Shown here piece after piece: positions 9,114-17,056 of a DNA stretch of 64,000 nt. Every line of letters starts with the position of its first letter. Within the stretch, counting starts at the first letter, position 1. Made by a program: the position numbers and the translations under genes. The stretch covers positions 62,001 through 126,000 of the forward strand of contig SFGZ01000006.1 in NCBI GenBank assembly GCA_004557505.1, read 5' to 3'. The notes beneath the pieces were generated by a model. That model was not told where the DNA came from. It saw nothing but the letters and a program-made list of their open reading frames with translations, and made no database searches. Origin of the DNA: Coriobacteriaceae bacterium. GTDB taxonomy: Bacteria > Actinomycetota > Coriobacteriia > Coriobacteriales > Atopobiaceae.

Positions 9114-10177
9114 CGTGGGAGGCACACGAGGAGGATCTCTTCGACGGCGCCTCGGGCGGCGGGCATGCCCATGGCGGGCCCCGTCCCGTGACGGGCGAGC
9201 TCACGGCGGACGATCTCGAGGTCGATCGCAGCCTTCGCCCAACCACGCTCGACGAGTATTGCGGCCAGGAGCGCGTCCGCGACAACCTCCGCGTGCTCAT
9301 CGCAGCCGCCAAGGACCGCGGCGAGACCCTTGACCACGTGCTCTTCTCTGGCCCCCCGGGCCTGGGCAAGACCACGCTCGCAACGGTCGTCGCCAACGAG
9401 ATGGGCGCCCGGCTGCGCACCACGTCGGGGCCCGCCATCGCGCGCACGGGGGACCTCGCCGCCATCCTCACCAACCTCGAGGAGGGTGACGTCCTCTTTG
9501 TGGACGAGATCCACCGCCTCAACCATCAGGTCGAGGAGGTCCTCTATCCCGCGATGGAGGACTTCTTCCTCGACATCGTCATCGGCAAGGGGCCGGCCGC
9601 GCGCTCCATCCGTCTCGACCTGCCCCACTTCACGCTCATCGGCGCCACCACGCGCACGGGTCTGCTCACCGGCCCCCTGCGTGACCGCTTTGGCATCTCG
9701 TACCGGCTCGACTACTACACCGTCGACGAGCTCAGACGCATCGTGCGGCGCTCCGCGGCCATCCTTGGGGTGGAGGTGGACGACCAGGGCGCCGCCGAGA
9801 TCGCCTCGCGCTCGCGCGGCACGCCGCGCCTTGCCAACCGCCTGCTCAAGCGCGTGCGCGACTACGCGCAGGTGAGGGCTGGCGGCGCCATCACATGGGA
9901 GGTCGCCGCCGAGGCGCTCTCGTTCTTCGAGATAGACGAGATGGGCCTCGACTGGATGGACAAGAAGATCCTCACGGCGCTCACCAGCACCTTCAGGGGA
10001 CGTCCCGTGGGCCTTACCACCATAGCCTCGGCCGTGGGGGAGGACCCCCCCACGCTCGAGGACGTCTACGAGCCGTACCTCCTCCAGCGCGGCCTCATCG
10101 TGCGCACGCCTCAGGGACGCCAGGCAACCCCTGCCGCCTTCGAGCATTTGGGGGTGCCCCTGCCGCCTCAGCGCTAG
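9110..10177 (+). CDS. ruvB: Holliday junction branch migration ATPase RuvB
   Basis: AAA+ motor that drives branch migration with RuvA (355 residues). It has the RuvB N-terminal signature RPTTLDEYCGQERV, Walker A GPPGLGKTTL, Walker B LFVDEIHRLN, the sensor stretch GATTRTGLL, an arginine-finger region (PLRDRFGI), and a C-terminal winged helix (GLDWMDKKILTAL ... LQRGLI.RTPQGR). The GTG start overlaps the ruvA stop as GTGA. It completes a ruvC-ruvA-ruvB operon behind the candidate LexA site. Confidence 0.97.
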   Translation: MTWEAHEEDLFDGASGGGHAHGGPRPVTGELTADDLEVDRSLRPTTLDEYCGQERVRDNLRVLIAAAKDRGETLDHVLFSGPPGLGKTTLATVVANEMGARLRTTSGPAIARTGDLAAILTNLEEGDVLFVDEIHRLNHQVEEVLYPAMEDFFLDIVIGKGPAARSIRLDLPHFTLIGATTRTGLLTGPLRDRFGISYRLDYYTVDELRRIVRRSAAILGVEVDDQGAAEIASRSRGTPRLANRLLKRVRDYAQVRAGGAITWEVAAEALSFFEIDEMGLDWMDKKILTALTSTFRGRPVGLTTIASAVGEDPPTLEDVYEPYLLQRGLIVRTPQGRQATPAAFEHLGVPLPPQR

Positions 10178-10216
10178 TATCATGGTCGCGATAGCGTAGG
10201 CAGAGAGGATGGCGCC

Positions 10217-10630
10217 ATGCTCGAGAGAGACTACATCACCGAGATCATCTCGCAGTTCGTCGAGGCGGTGACAAGGGTGCTGAGGCCTGCCGTCGAGACG
10301 GGCGACCCGGCGTCGTGCCAGGCGGTCGAGCAGCAGGTGGCCGACCTCATCGACCTCGACGCGCAAACCGCCATGGCCCTCTCGCCAGACTCCCTCGTCA
10401 CGATGCTCGTGCTCTCCGGCATGGGCGACTCGGTGGCGGCCTACGTCTGCTACGCGCTCGATCGCGTCTCCCGCGCGTACGAGGCCCACGGAGAGGACGA
10501 GCTTGGCGGCCTGAGGCACCTGCAATCCCAGGCGGTCGCCGAGAGCTTCGGCTGCGATCCGGCGACGCCCCCGGAGGAGCTTGCCTCCCTCGACGAGGAG
10601 CTCTTTGGGGCCGCGGGAGGCGATGCGTAG
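10217..10630 (+). CDS. Conserved hypothetical protein (DUF6483-like)
   Basis: A 137-residue acidic, mostly helical protein without signal peptide or membrane segment. The opening (LERDYITEIISQFVEAVTRVL) resembles the start of DUF6483 proteins of Firmicutes and Actinobacteria, but I make this link from memory of the motif only. An AGAGAGGA ribosome site precedes the ATG. It lies 39 bp after ruvB on the same strand and may be co-transcribed. No function is assigned. Confidence 0.65.
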   Translation: MLERDYITEIISQFVEAVTRVLRPAVETGDPASCQAVEQQVADLIDLDAQTAMALSPDSLVTMLVLSGMGDSVAAYVCYALDRVSRAYEAHGEDELGGLRHLQSQAVAESFGCDPATPPEELASLDEELFGAAGGDA

Positions 10631-10689
10631 CCGCGGCCGACCGCGTCCACGCCCCACGGTGCTCACTCTATAACATATCTTCATTTTAC

Positions 10690-10718
10690 TTGAACATCCG
10701 GCCTACCTTTGGCATACT
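10690..10718 (+). promoter_or_regulatory. Candidate promoter of the LicCA-like gene, with a TGAACA element
   Basis: TTGAAC (10690-10695), a 17-bp spacer and CATACT (10713-10718) form a sigma70-type promoter in an A+T-rich stretch. The -35 overlaps TGAACA (10691-10696), whose complement TGTTCA also overlaps the -35 of the importer promoter at 12.6 kb, hinting at a shared regulator. Confidence 0.5.
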
Positions 10719-10756
10719 GAGGCGCGACAAAAGCTCACGCATATGCCGGAGGTCCC

Positions 10757-12559
10757 ATGGCACTCCCAAGAAGCATGTTCAAGGTCCTCGTCGCCCTTGC
10801 CCAGTCTGACGCCCGCGTGACCCAGCGTCAGCTCAGCGCCGCCACGGGCCTCTCCCTCGGGGCCGTGAACTCGGCGCTCCGCGACGCCGAGGATGCGGGC
10901 TTTGTCGAGGACGGGCTGCTGAGCATCGACGGCCTCACGTCCCTTGCGCCCTACGAGGCGAGAAACGCCGTCATCATGGCCGCCGGCCTCTCCTCGCGCC
11001 TGGCGCCCATCTCCTACGAGAAGCCCAAGGGCCTCCTCCGCGTTCGGGGGGAGGTCCTCATCGAGCGCCAGATCCGCCAGCTCCAAGAGGCGGGCGTCAC
11101 CGACATCACCGTTGTGGTCGGCTACAAGAAGGAGTACTTCTTCTACCTCGCAAGCAAGTTTGGGGTGCGCATCAAGGTCAACCCGCACTACGCCACGAGG
11201 AACAACAGCTACACGCTCTGGCTCGTGCGCGACCGCCTGGACAACACCTACGTGTGCTCGTCGGACGACTACTTCGAGAAGAACCCCTTCGAGCACTACG
11301 TTTACGAGGCCTATTACGCCACGCAGTACGTGAGCGGGGCAACCGACGAGTGGTGCGTGTCCACGGGTCCGCGAGGGCGCATCGCCGAGGTGAGCGTGGG
11401 GGGCTCTGACGCCTGGGCGATGCTTGGGCATGCCTACTTCGACAGAGCGTTCTCCACGGCCTTCGTCCCCATCCTCGACGCAGCCGTGCGCAAGCCCGGG
11501 ACGGAGGACATGCTCTGGGAGGACGTCTTTTGCGACAACGTCAGCGAGCTGCGCATGGTCGCCCGCCACTACCCGGGCGCGTGCATCCACGAGTTCGACA
11601 CCCTCGACCAGGTGAGCGGCTTTGACCCGGCATTCATCGAGAACGTCGACTCGCGCATCTTCGACAACATCGTCTCGGTGCTGGGCTGCGACAAGTCGCA
11701 GATCCACAGCTTCTATCCGCTCAAGCAGGGCCTCACCAACCTCTCGTGCCACTTCTCGGTTGGCGAGGGCGCAGACGAGCGGGAGTACGTGTATCGCCAC
11801 CCCGGCCTTGGCACCGAGAAGATGGTCGACCGCGCCGCCGAGGAGGCGGGGCTGCGCCTCGCGCGCGACCTCGGGCTTGACAGCACCTTCATCTACGAGG
11901 ACCAACGGCAGGGCTGGAAGATATCGCGCTTCGTCCGCAACGCCCGCCCCCTCGACCCGCACGATCCCGCGCAGCTGAGGCGCGCCATGCAGATGTGCCG
12001 CAGGCTTCACGGGAGCGCCGCCACGCTCAACCGGAGGTTCGACTTCGTCGAGGAGGGCCTTGGGTACGAGAGGCTCCTCGCGGAGCGCGGCCCCATCGAG
12101 ATCCCCGGATACGGCGAGCTCAGGGAGAAGGTCCTTCGCCTGAAGGGCCTTGCCGAGCAGGACGGCTTTTCGCGCTGCGTCTCGCACAACGACTTCTTCC
12201 ACCTCAACTTCCTCGTCGACGAGCAGGACGAGTACAGCCTCATCGACTGGGAGTACGCCGGCATGTCCGACGAGGCGAGCGACTTCGGCACCTTCACGGT
12301 GTGCTGCGAGCTCTCCCGTGCGGAGGCCGAGGGGGCCCTGCGCCACTACTTTGGCCGCACGCCCACAATGCGGGAGCGCCGCCACTTCTGGAGCTACGTG
12401 GTCTTCGCGGGCTGGTGCTGGTACGTGTGGTCGCTCGAGAAGGAGGCCGAGGGCGACAACGTGGGCGAGTGGCTTCTCGTCTACTACCGCTACGCGCAGG
12501 ACAACGTGGACCGCGTGCTCGGGTGGTACGAGGGCGGAGACGGGCGCGAGGTCTCATAG
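10757..12559 (+). CDS. wHTH + cytidylyltransferase (LicC-like) + choline kinase (LicA-like) fusion
   Basis: A 600-residue three-domain cytoplasmic protein. Residues 1-66 form a winged helix-turn-helix (TQRQLSAATGLSLGAVNSAL). Residues about 70-300 are a nucleotidyltransferase with the glycine-rich signature IMAAGLSSRLAPISYEKPKGL, like LicC, which makes CDP-choline from phosphocholine and CTP. Residues about 320-590 are an aminoglycoside/choline-kinase fold with the Brenner motif SHNDFFHLNF and the metal-binding LIDWEYAG. The order kinase product to CDP derivative fits LicA and LicC activity in one chain, as in known LicCA fusions. The likely role is activation of choline (or a similar amino-alcohol) for LicD transfer to surface glycans; the exact substrate is inferred. 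LicD genes lie 6-11 kb downstream. The N-terminal wHTH is an unusual addition. Confidence 0.85.
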   Translation: MALPRSMFKVLVALAQSDARVTQRQLSAATGLSLGAVNSALRDAEDAGFVEDGLLSIDGLTSLAPYEARNAVIMAAGLSSRLAPISYEKPKGLLRVRGEVLIERQIRQLQEAGVTDITVVVGYKKEYFFYLASKFGVRIKVNPHYATRNNSYTLWLVRDRLDNTYVCSSDDYFEKNPFEHYVYEAYYATQYVSGATDEWCVSTGPRGRIAEVSVGGSDAWAMLGHAYFDRAFSTAFVPILDAAVRKPGTEDMLWEDVFCDNVSELRMVARHYPGACIHEFDTLDQVSGFDPAFIENVDSRIFDNIVSVLGCDKSQIHSFYPLKQGLTNLSCHFSVGEGADEREYVYRHPGLGTEKMVDRAAEEAGLRLARDLGLDSTFIYEDQRQGWKISRFVRNARPLDPHDPAQLRRAMQMCRRLHGSAATLNRRFDFVEEGLGYERLLAERGPIEIPGYGELREKVLRLKGLAEQDGFSRCVSHNDFFHLNFLVDEQDEYSLIDWEYAGMSDEASDFGTFTVCCELSRAEAEGALRHYFGRTPTMRERRHFWSYVVFAGWCWYVWSLEKEAEGDNVGEWLLVYYRYAQDNVDRVLGWYEGGDGREVS

Positions 12560-12608
12560 GCACCCCTGCGCAGCCCCTCGCGCCCCATTTGTCAAGATTT
12601 GCCTATGT

Positions 12609-12644
12609 TGTTCACATTCATATGACATACGTGTAGTATGAACA
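12609..12644 (+). promoter_or_regulatory. Candidate promoter and TGTTCA/TGAACA operator of the importer operon
   Basis: TTCACA (12611-12616), a 17-bp spacer and TAGTAT (12634-12639) form a promoter-like pair in a markedly A+T-rich gap. TGTTCA (12609-12614) and TGAACA (12639-12644) form an inverted repeat flanking it. Further TGTTCA copies lie at 12672-12677 and 12709-12714. The arrangement suggests repression by a dimeric or winged-helix regulator. Confidence 0.45.
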
Positions 12645-12686
12645 CAAAATTTTTCTTACCAGCAGTTGATATGTTCATGATGATCG

Positions 12687-13730
12687 TTGGATGATGGCAT
12701 GACGGGATGTGTTCACAATGACGGCGCCTCCCCCGGGGTCTCCCGCAGGGGATTTCTCGGACTTGCCGCTGGCGCCGCCGCCTGCCTGGGGCTCGGTGGG
12801 CTTGCGGGCGCGGGAGGGACGTCAGGCGGCTCGGTCGTGATCTACTCGTGCGGCGAGGGCATCCGCAACGAGACGCAGATGGCCGCCATGCGGCGGGCCT
12901 TCCCTGACTACGACATCCGCATGCACTACATCACGACGGGCAACTGCGCCGCCCGGCTTCGCATGGAGGGGGCGTCCTCAGAGGCCGATATCGTGATGGA
13001 CCTTGAGGGCGGCTACATCAACCAGGTGTCCGACAACCTCGAGGACCTCTCGGACTTCGACGGGTCCATCTACTGCGAGGACCTTCGCGACCCGGATGGC
13101 CGCTACTTCCCCTTCTCGCGCGAGAGCGCCTGCGTAGCCACGAACGACGACGTCCTGGCGGGGCGGGGGATACCCACCCCCGTCTCGTATCAGGACCTTC
13201 TGGACCCCGTGTACGCCGGCGTGGTCTCGATGCCCAATCCCAAGACCTCCGGCACGGGATACAACTTCCTCAAGAGCCTCGTGAACGCATGGGGCGAGGA
13301 CGCCGCCTTCGACTACTTCGACGCGCTTGCCGAGAACGTCTACCAGTTCACGTCCTCGGGGTCGGGCCCCGTGAACGCCCTGGTGCAAGGCGAGGCGGGC
13401 ATAGGCCTTGGCATGACCTACCACGCGGTGTCCGAGATAAACGCGGGCGCGCCCCTCTCCGTCCACGTCTTTGAGGAAGGGGCGCCCTGGGACGTGTACG
13501 GCTCGGGGATCATCCGGGGCCGCGCCAGCCGCCAGGCGGTCCACGACGTCTTTGGGTGGCTCTGCACCGAGGGCGTGCGCATAGACAACGCGACGTATGT
13601 GCCCGATCAGGTTCTGGTCGGCGTGACGCCCGAGATCCCCAACTACCCCACGGACATCGCCTACGCCGACATGACCGGCATCACCGACGTGGACGAGAAG
13701 ATGCGCCTGCTTGAGAGATGGAGCCACTGA
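12687..13730 (+). CDS. ABC importer substrate-binding protein (Fe3+/2-aminoethylphosphonate-type family)
   Basis: Exported solute-binding protein of about 347 residues, family 1 (FbpA/PhnS/PotD-like). A twin-arginine signal (SRRGFLGLAAGAAACLG) lies near residue 19, so Tat export is likely; a canonical lipobox is not clear. The mature part starts with VVIYSCGEGIRNE, and has SADIVMDLEGG- and NPKTSGTGYNF-type motifs shared with iron, thiamine and aminoethylphosphonate binders. TTG at 12687 is the longest start; ATG at 12699 is an alternative, and neither has a strong ribosome site. It leads an operon with the ATPase, the permease and a cytidylyltransferase. The ligand is not readable from sequence; context favours a head group for surface glycans such as aminoethylphosphonate or choline. 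Confidence 0.8.
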   Translation: MDDGMTGCVHNDGASPGVSRRGFLGLAAGAAACLGLGGLAGAGGTSGGSVVIYSCGEGIRNETQMAAMRRAFPDYDIRMHYITTGNCAARLRMEGASSEADIVMDLEGGYINQVSDNLEDLSDFDGSIYCEDLRDPDGRYFPFSRESACVATNDDVLAGRGIPTPVSYQDLLDPVYAGVVSMPNPKTSGTGYNFLKSLVNAWGEDAAFDYFDALAENVYQFTSSGSGPVNALVQGEAGIGLGMTYHAVSEINAGAPLSVHVFEEGAPWDVYGSGIIRGRASRQAVHDVFGWLCTEGVRIDNATYVPDQVLVGVTPEIPNYPTDIAYADMTGITDVDEKMRLLERWSH

Positions 13731-13735
13731 TTGCC

Positions 13736-14527
13736 ATGACAGCTCGAGATGCAGATTCGCCTGCGGCCCCCAAGCTCTCCGCCCAGGGCATCACGAAGTC
13801 CTTCGACGGCCGCGAGGTGCTCCATGGGATAAGCTTCGACGTGCGCGGGGGAGAGTTCCTCTCGATCCTCGGCCCCTCCGGCTGCGGGAAGTCGACCATC
13901 CTGCGCATCCTCATCGGCCTTGAGCATCCGGATGCCGGCCGCGTGCTCCTCGATGGCGAAGACATCACTGACGCCGCCCCCAGCAGTCGGCACATGGGGA
14001 TAGTCTTCCAGGACTATGCGCTCTTCGAGAACATGACGGCTTTGGGCAACGTCGAGTACGCGCTGCGCTTTGACCCTGCCCGGCGCGCTCGCCGCTCACA
14101 GATAGCACTCGAGGCGCTCGCGAGCCTCGGTATGGCCGACTATGCCGACAAGCCCGTTGCGGGCCTTTCCGGTGGCCAGATGCAGCGCGTGTCCATAGCG
14201 CGCACGCTCGCCCTTAACCCGGAGGTCATACTCCTCGACGAGCCGACGAGCGGACTCGACGCCGACGCGCGCCTTGCGCTGCGCTCGCAGCTTAAGGATA
14301 TCCAGCGCAATCACGGGACAACGATGGTCTTCATCACGCACGACCAGGAGGAGTCGTTCGCGCTCGCCGACCGCGTCATGGTGATGGGGGAGGGGTCCAT
14401 CCACCAGCTTGACGAGTCTTTGAGAATCGTCGAGAACCCCGCCGATGACTATGTCCGCGACTTTGTGGTGGCAAACCTCAAGGCAAAGTACGACTCGCTT
14501 GCGAGGTTCGCCTCGCCGCTGGAGTAG
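13736..14527 (+). CDS. ABC importer ATP-binding protein
   Basis: Cytoplasmic ATPase of about 263 residues powering the importer encoded by the neighbouring genes. Visible motifs are Walker A GPSGCGKST, Q-loop VFQDYALF, signature LSGGQMQRV, Walker B VILLDEPTSGLD, and the switch histidine in FITHD. The type matches the FbpC/PotA/PhnT group, though the C-terminal regulatory domain is very short here. An ATG at 13718 is also possible and would overlap the previous gene by 13 bp; 13736 has GGAG 12 nt upstream. It sits between the binding protein and the permease with almost no gaps. Confidence 0.93.
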   Translation: MTARDADSPAAPKLSAQGITKSFDGREVLHGISFDVRGGEFLSILGPSGCGKSTILRILIGLEHPDAGRVLLDGEDITDAAPSSRHMGIVFQDYALFENMTALGNVEYALRFDPARRARRSQIALEALASLGMADYADKPVAGLSGGQMQRVSIARTLALNPEVILLDEPTSGLDADARLALRSQLKDIQRNHGTTMVFITHDQEESFALADRVMVMGEGSIHQLDESLRIVENPADDYVRDFVVANLKAKYDSLARFASPLE

Positions 14528-14536
14528 GGGGTCGCC

Positions 14537-16138
14537 ATGGCTTGCCAGACAAACTCGAGGGGATCGAAGCTCCTCAAGGTCGCGCTTCTGCTCTTCTTCC
14601 TGCTTGCGGTTGCGCTGCCTTTGATAGGGATGTTCTCGCGCCTGGCCGACCCGCAGGTGCGGGAGGTCTTTGGCACTCAGGCGTTTGCAACCGCCTGCAT
14701 CAACTCCCTTGTGGTGGCAGCCACGACCACGGTCATCTCGGTGGCCGCCGCGCTTGTCATGTCGTGGGTGCTCTGTAGGACCGCCATCCACGGGAAAGGC
14801 GTCCTTGCCGTCCTGCTTACGGTCCCCATGCTTGTCCCGTCGCTCGCTCATGGCATGAGCCTGGTGTATCTGCTGGGGTCAAACGGGATGATCACAAACA
14901 TGTTGCACGGCACGTGGTCGATCTACGGGTTTGCGGGCATTGTGATGGGATCGTTTCTCTACTCGTTCCCACCGGCCTTCCTCATGATCTATGATGTGAT
15001 GCGCTACGAGGACGCGACGCCCTGCCAGGCCGCCGATGTCCTTGGCATCCCTAAGTCAAGCCAGTTTGTACGCATAACTCTTCCCTTTTTGAGCAAGCCA
15101 CTCGTCTCCGCCACGTTTGCGACCTTTGCGCTCGTGATCACCGACTACGGCGTACCTTTGATGGTGGGCGGCAAGGTCATGACGCTTCCCGTGCTCATGT
15201 ACCAAAACGCGGTGGGGCTGCTCGACTTCGACACCGGCGCCGCTATTGGGTTTGTGCTGCTCATCCCTGCAGTCATAGACTTTGTCGTCGACCTGCTCGC
15301 GCGGGATAGCGCCAGCTCGCGCTACGTCTCGCGCGGGTTTGACCTCAGGCCGCGCGTCGCGAGAGATGCCGTTGGGTATGTGGTCGCTGTGGCCGTGACG
15401 CTTGCCCTGCTTGCCCCTGTTGCCAGCTTCTGCATGGTGTCGTTTGTGACGAAGTACCCCATCGACCTTGCCCCCACCTTTGCCAACGTGGGGCGCGCCC
15501 TCACCATGGGGGCGGGATCGTACTGGGTGAACTCGCTCTTTATAGCCCTTGTCGTGTCTATCTTGGGGACGATCATCGCCTATCTCGTTGCCTACATCAC
15601 GGCGCGCGTCGGCGGCGTCTCCGCTCGCCTCCTTCACCTGGCGTCTGTCACCACCCTTGTCGTGCCGGGTATAGTCCTTGGCCTCTCGTTTGCCCTTGCG
15701 TTTAGGGGCTCTCCCATCTACGGGACGTTTGCCATCCTCATCCTGGTGAACCTGGTTCACTTCATCGCTTCGCCGTACCTCATGGCCTACAACTCGCTCT
15801 CAAAAGTGAACAAGAACCTTGAGGCGGTCGGCCAGACCATGGGCGTGGGGCGTGTGCGCATTGTGCTGGACGTCCTTGTCCCGGCGACGGCCGACACCAT
15901 AGCCGAGATGTTCTCGTTCTTCTTCGTCAACTGCATGGTGACCATCTCCGCCGTCTCCTTCCTCTCCACCACGCTCAACATGCCGCTCGCGCTTCTGGTG
16001 ACCGATCTCGACGCTCAGCGCCTGGTGGAGTGCTCGGCCTTTGTCTCTGTCCTCATCCTTGCCACGAACGTCGTGGAGAAGGTGGTGGTTGCCGCCCTGA
16101 GGCGCCACCGTCATGCCCAACCGTCAGTCTCTTGCTAG
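14537..16138 (+). CDS. ABC importer permease, two fused membrane domains
   Basis: A 533-residue integral membrane protein with about 12 hydrophobic segments in two similar halves, each with a BPD-type EAA-like cytoplasmic loop (EDATPCQAADVLGIPKSSQF in the first, NKNLEAVGQTMGVGRVRIVL in the second). This duplicated layout is usual for iron(III), thiamine and some aminoethylphosphonate transporters. It lies 9 bp after the ATPase gene and 21 bp before the cytidylyltransferase gene. Codon use is slightly less G+C-rich than in neighbours. Substrate is inferred only from context. Confidence 0.92.
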   Translation: MACQTNSRGSKLLKVALLLFFLLAVALPLIGMFSRLADPQVREVFGTQAFATACINSLVVAATTTVISVAAALVMSWVLCRTAIHGKGVLAVLLTVPMLVPSLAHGMSLVYLLGSNGMITNMLHGTWSIYGFAGIVMGSFLYSFPPAFLMIYDVMRYEDATPCQAADVLGIPKSSQFVRITLPFLSKPLVSATFATFALVITDYGVPLMVGGKVMTLPVLMYQNAVGLLDFDTGAAIGFVLLIPAVIDFVVDLLARDSASSRYVSRGFDLRPRVARDAVGYVVAVAVTLALLAPVASFCMVSFVTKYPIDLAPTFANVGRALTMGAGSYWVNSLFIALVVSILGTIIAYLVAYITARVGGVSARLLHLASVTTLVVPGIVLGLSFALAFRGSPIYGTFAILILVNLVHFIASPYLMAYNSLSKVNKNLEAVGQTMGVGRVRIVLDVLVPATADTIAEMFSFFFVNCMVTISAVSFLSTTLNMPLALLVTDLDAQRLVECSAFVSVLILATNVVEKVVVAALRRHRHAQPSVSC

Positions 16139-16159
16139 CCACCTGGAGGTACCCACGCT

Positions 16160-17047
16160 ATGACACACAGGGAGTTCCTCGTCCTTTCAACTATCGCGAC
16201 GGCGCCCGCGCCGCTTACCCAGCGCGCCATAGCCGCGCAGACCGGGATGTCGGTGGGTAGCGTGAACGAGGCCGTCTCTAGCCTTTCCGACCTGGGGCTC
16301 GTTGACGACAGGCGCGTCACCGACGAGGGGCTCGACGTGCTCGAGCCCTTCCGCGTGGAGCGCGCGGTGCTCATTGCCGCGGGCTTTGGCTCCCGCATGG
16401 TCCCCATCACGCTCAACACGCCAAAGCCGCTGGTGCGCGTGGGCGGCAGGCGCATCATCGACACCATCCTCGATGCGGTCTATGCGGCGGGCATCACCGA
16501 GGTCTATGTGGTGCGCGGCTACCTTGGCGAGCAGTTCGACCAGCTCCTCTACAAGTACCCGACCATCAGGTTCATCGACAACCCCCTCTACAACGAGGCG
16601 AACAACATCTCGAGCATGGTAGCCGCGAAGGACCTCCTCCAGAATGCCTACGTGTTCGAGTCGGACCTGCTGCTGAGAAACCCCAGCCTCATCACCCGCT
16701 ACCAGGACCGCTCGAACTACCTTGGCATTCCCATGGAGCGCTCCGATGACTGGTGCTTCCAGGTCAAGAACGGGGCCATCAGGCACATGGGCATAGGCGG
16801 CGAGGGAGGCGTCTGGCAAATGGTCGGCATCTCGTACTGGACGCCCGAGGACGGCGCGAGGCTCGCAGAGGACATCCCCGCGACGTTCGAGATGCCGGGC
16901 GGGAGGGAGCGCTTCTGGGACGAGGCCCCCCTCACGTACTTTGCCGACAGGTATAGGGTCTACATTCGCGAGTGCTCCCTCTCGGACGTGACTGAGATAG
17001 ACTCGTTCCGCGAGCTCAAGGCGATCGACCCCGCCTACGGCTGTTAG
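16160..17047 (+). CDS. wHTH + nucleotidyltransferase (LicC/PntC-like), no kinase domain
   Basis: A 295-residue protein. Residues 1-65 form a winged helix-turn-helix (LTQRAIAAQTGMSVGSVNEAV), and the rest is a nucleotidyltransferase with LIAAGFGSRMVPITLNTPKPLV and a metal-binding ESD strand. It is the same design as the protein at 10757 but lacks the kinase. LicC and PntC family members transfer CMP to phosphocholine or to phosphonates such as 2-aminoethylphosphonate. Placement in the importer operon suggests that it activates what the importer brings in, which would already carry a phosphoryl or phosphonyl group. An AGGTGG-like GGAGG site precedes the ATG. Substrate is inferred. Confidence 0.8.
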   Translation: MTHREFLVLSTIATAPAPLTQRAIAAQTGMSVGSVNEAVSSLSDLGLVDDRRVTDEGLDVLEPFRVERAVLIAAGFGSRMVPITLNTPKPLVRVGGRRIIDTILDAVYAAGITEVYVVRGYLGEQFDQLLYKYPTIRFIDNPLYNEANNISSMVAAKDLLQNAYVFESDLLLRNPSLITRYQDRSNYLGIPMERSDDWCFQVKNGAIRHMGIGGEGGVWQMVGISYWTPEDGARLAEDIPATFEMPGGRERFWDEAPLTYFADRYRVYIRECSLSDVTEIDSFRELKAIDPAYGC

Positions 17048-17056
17048 GCCGGCCCC

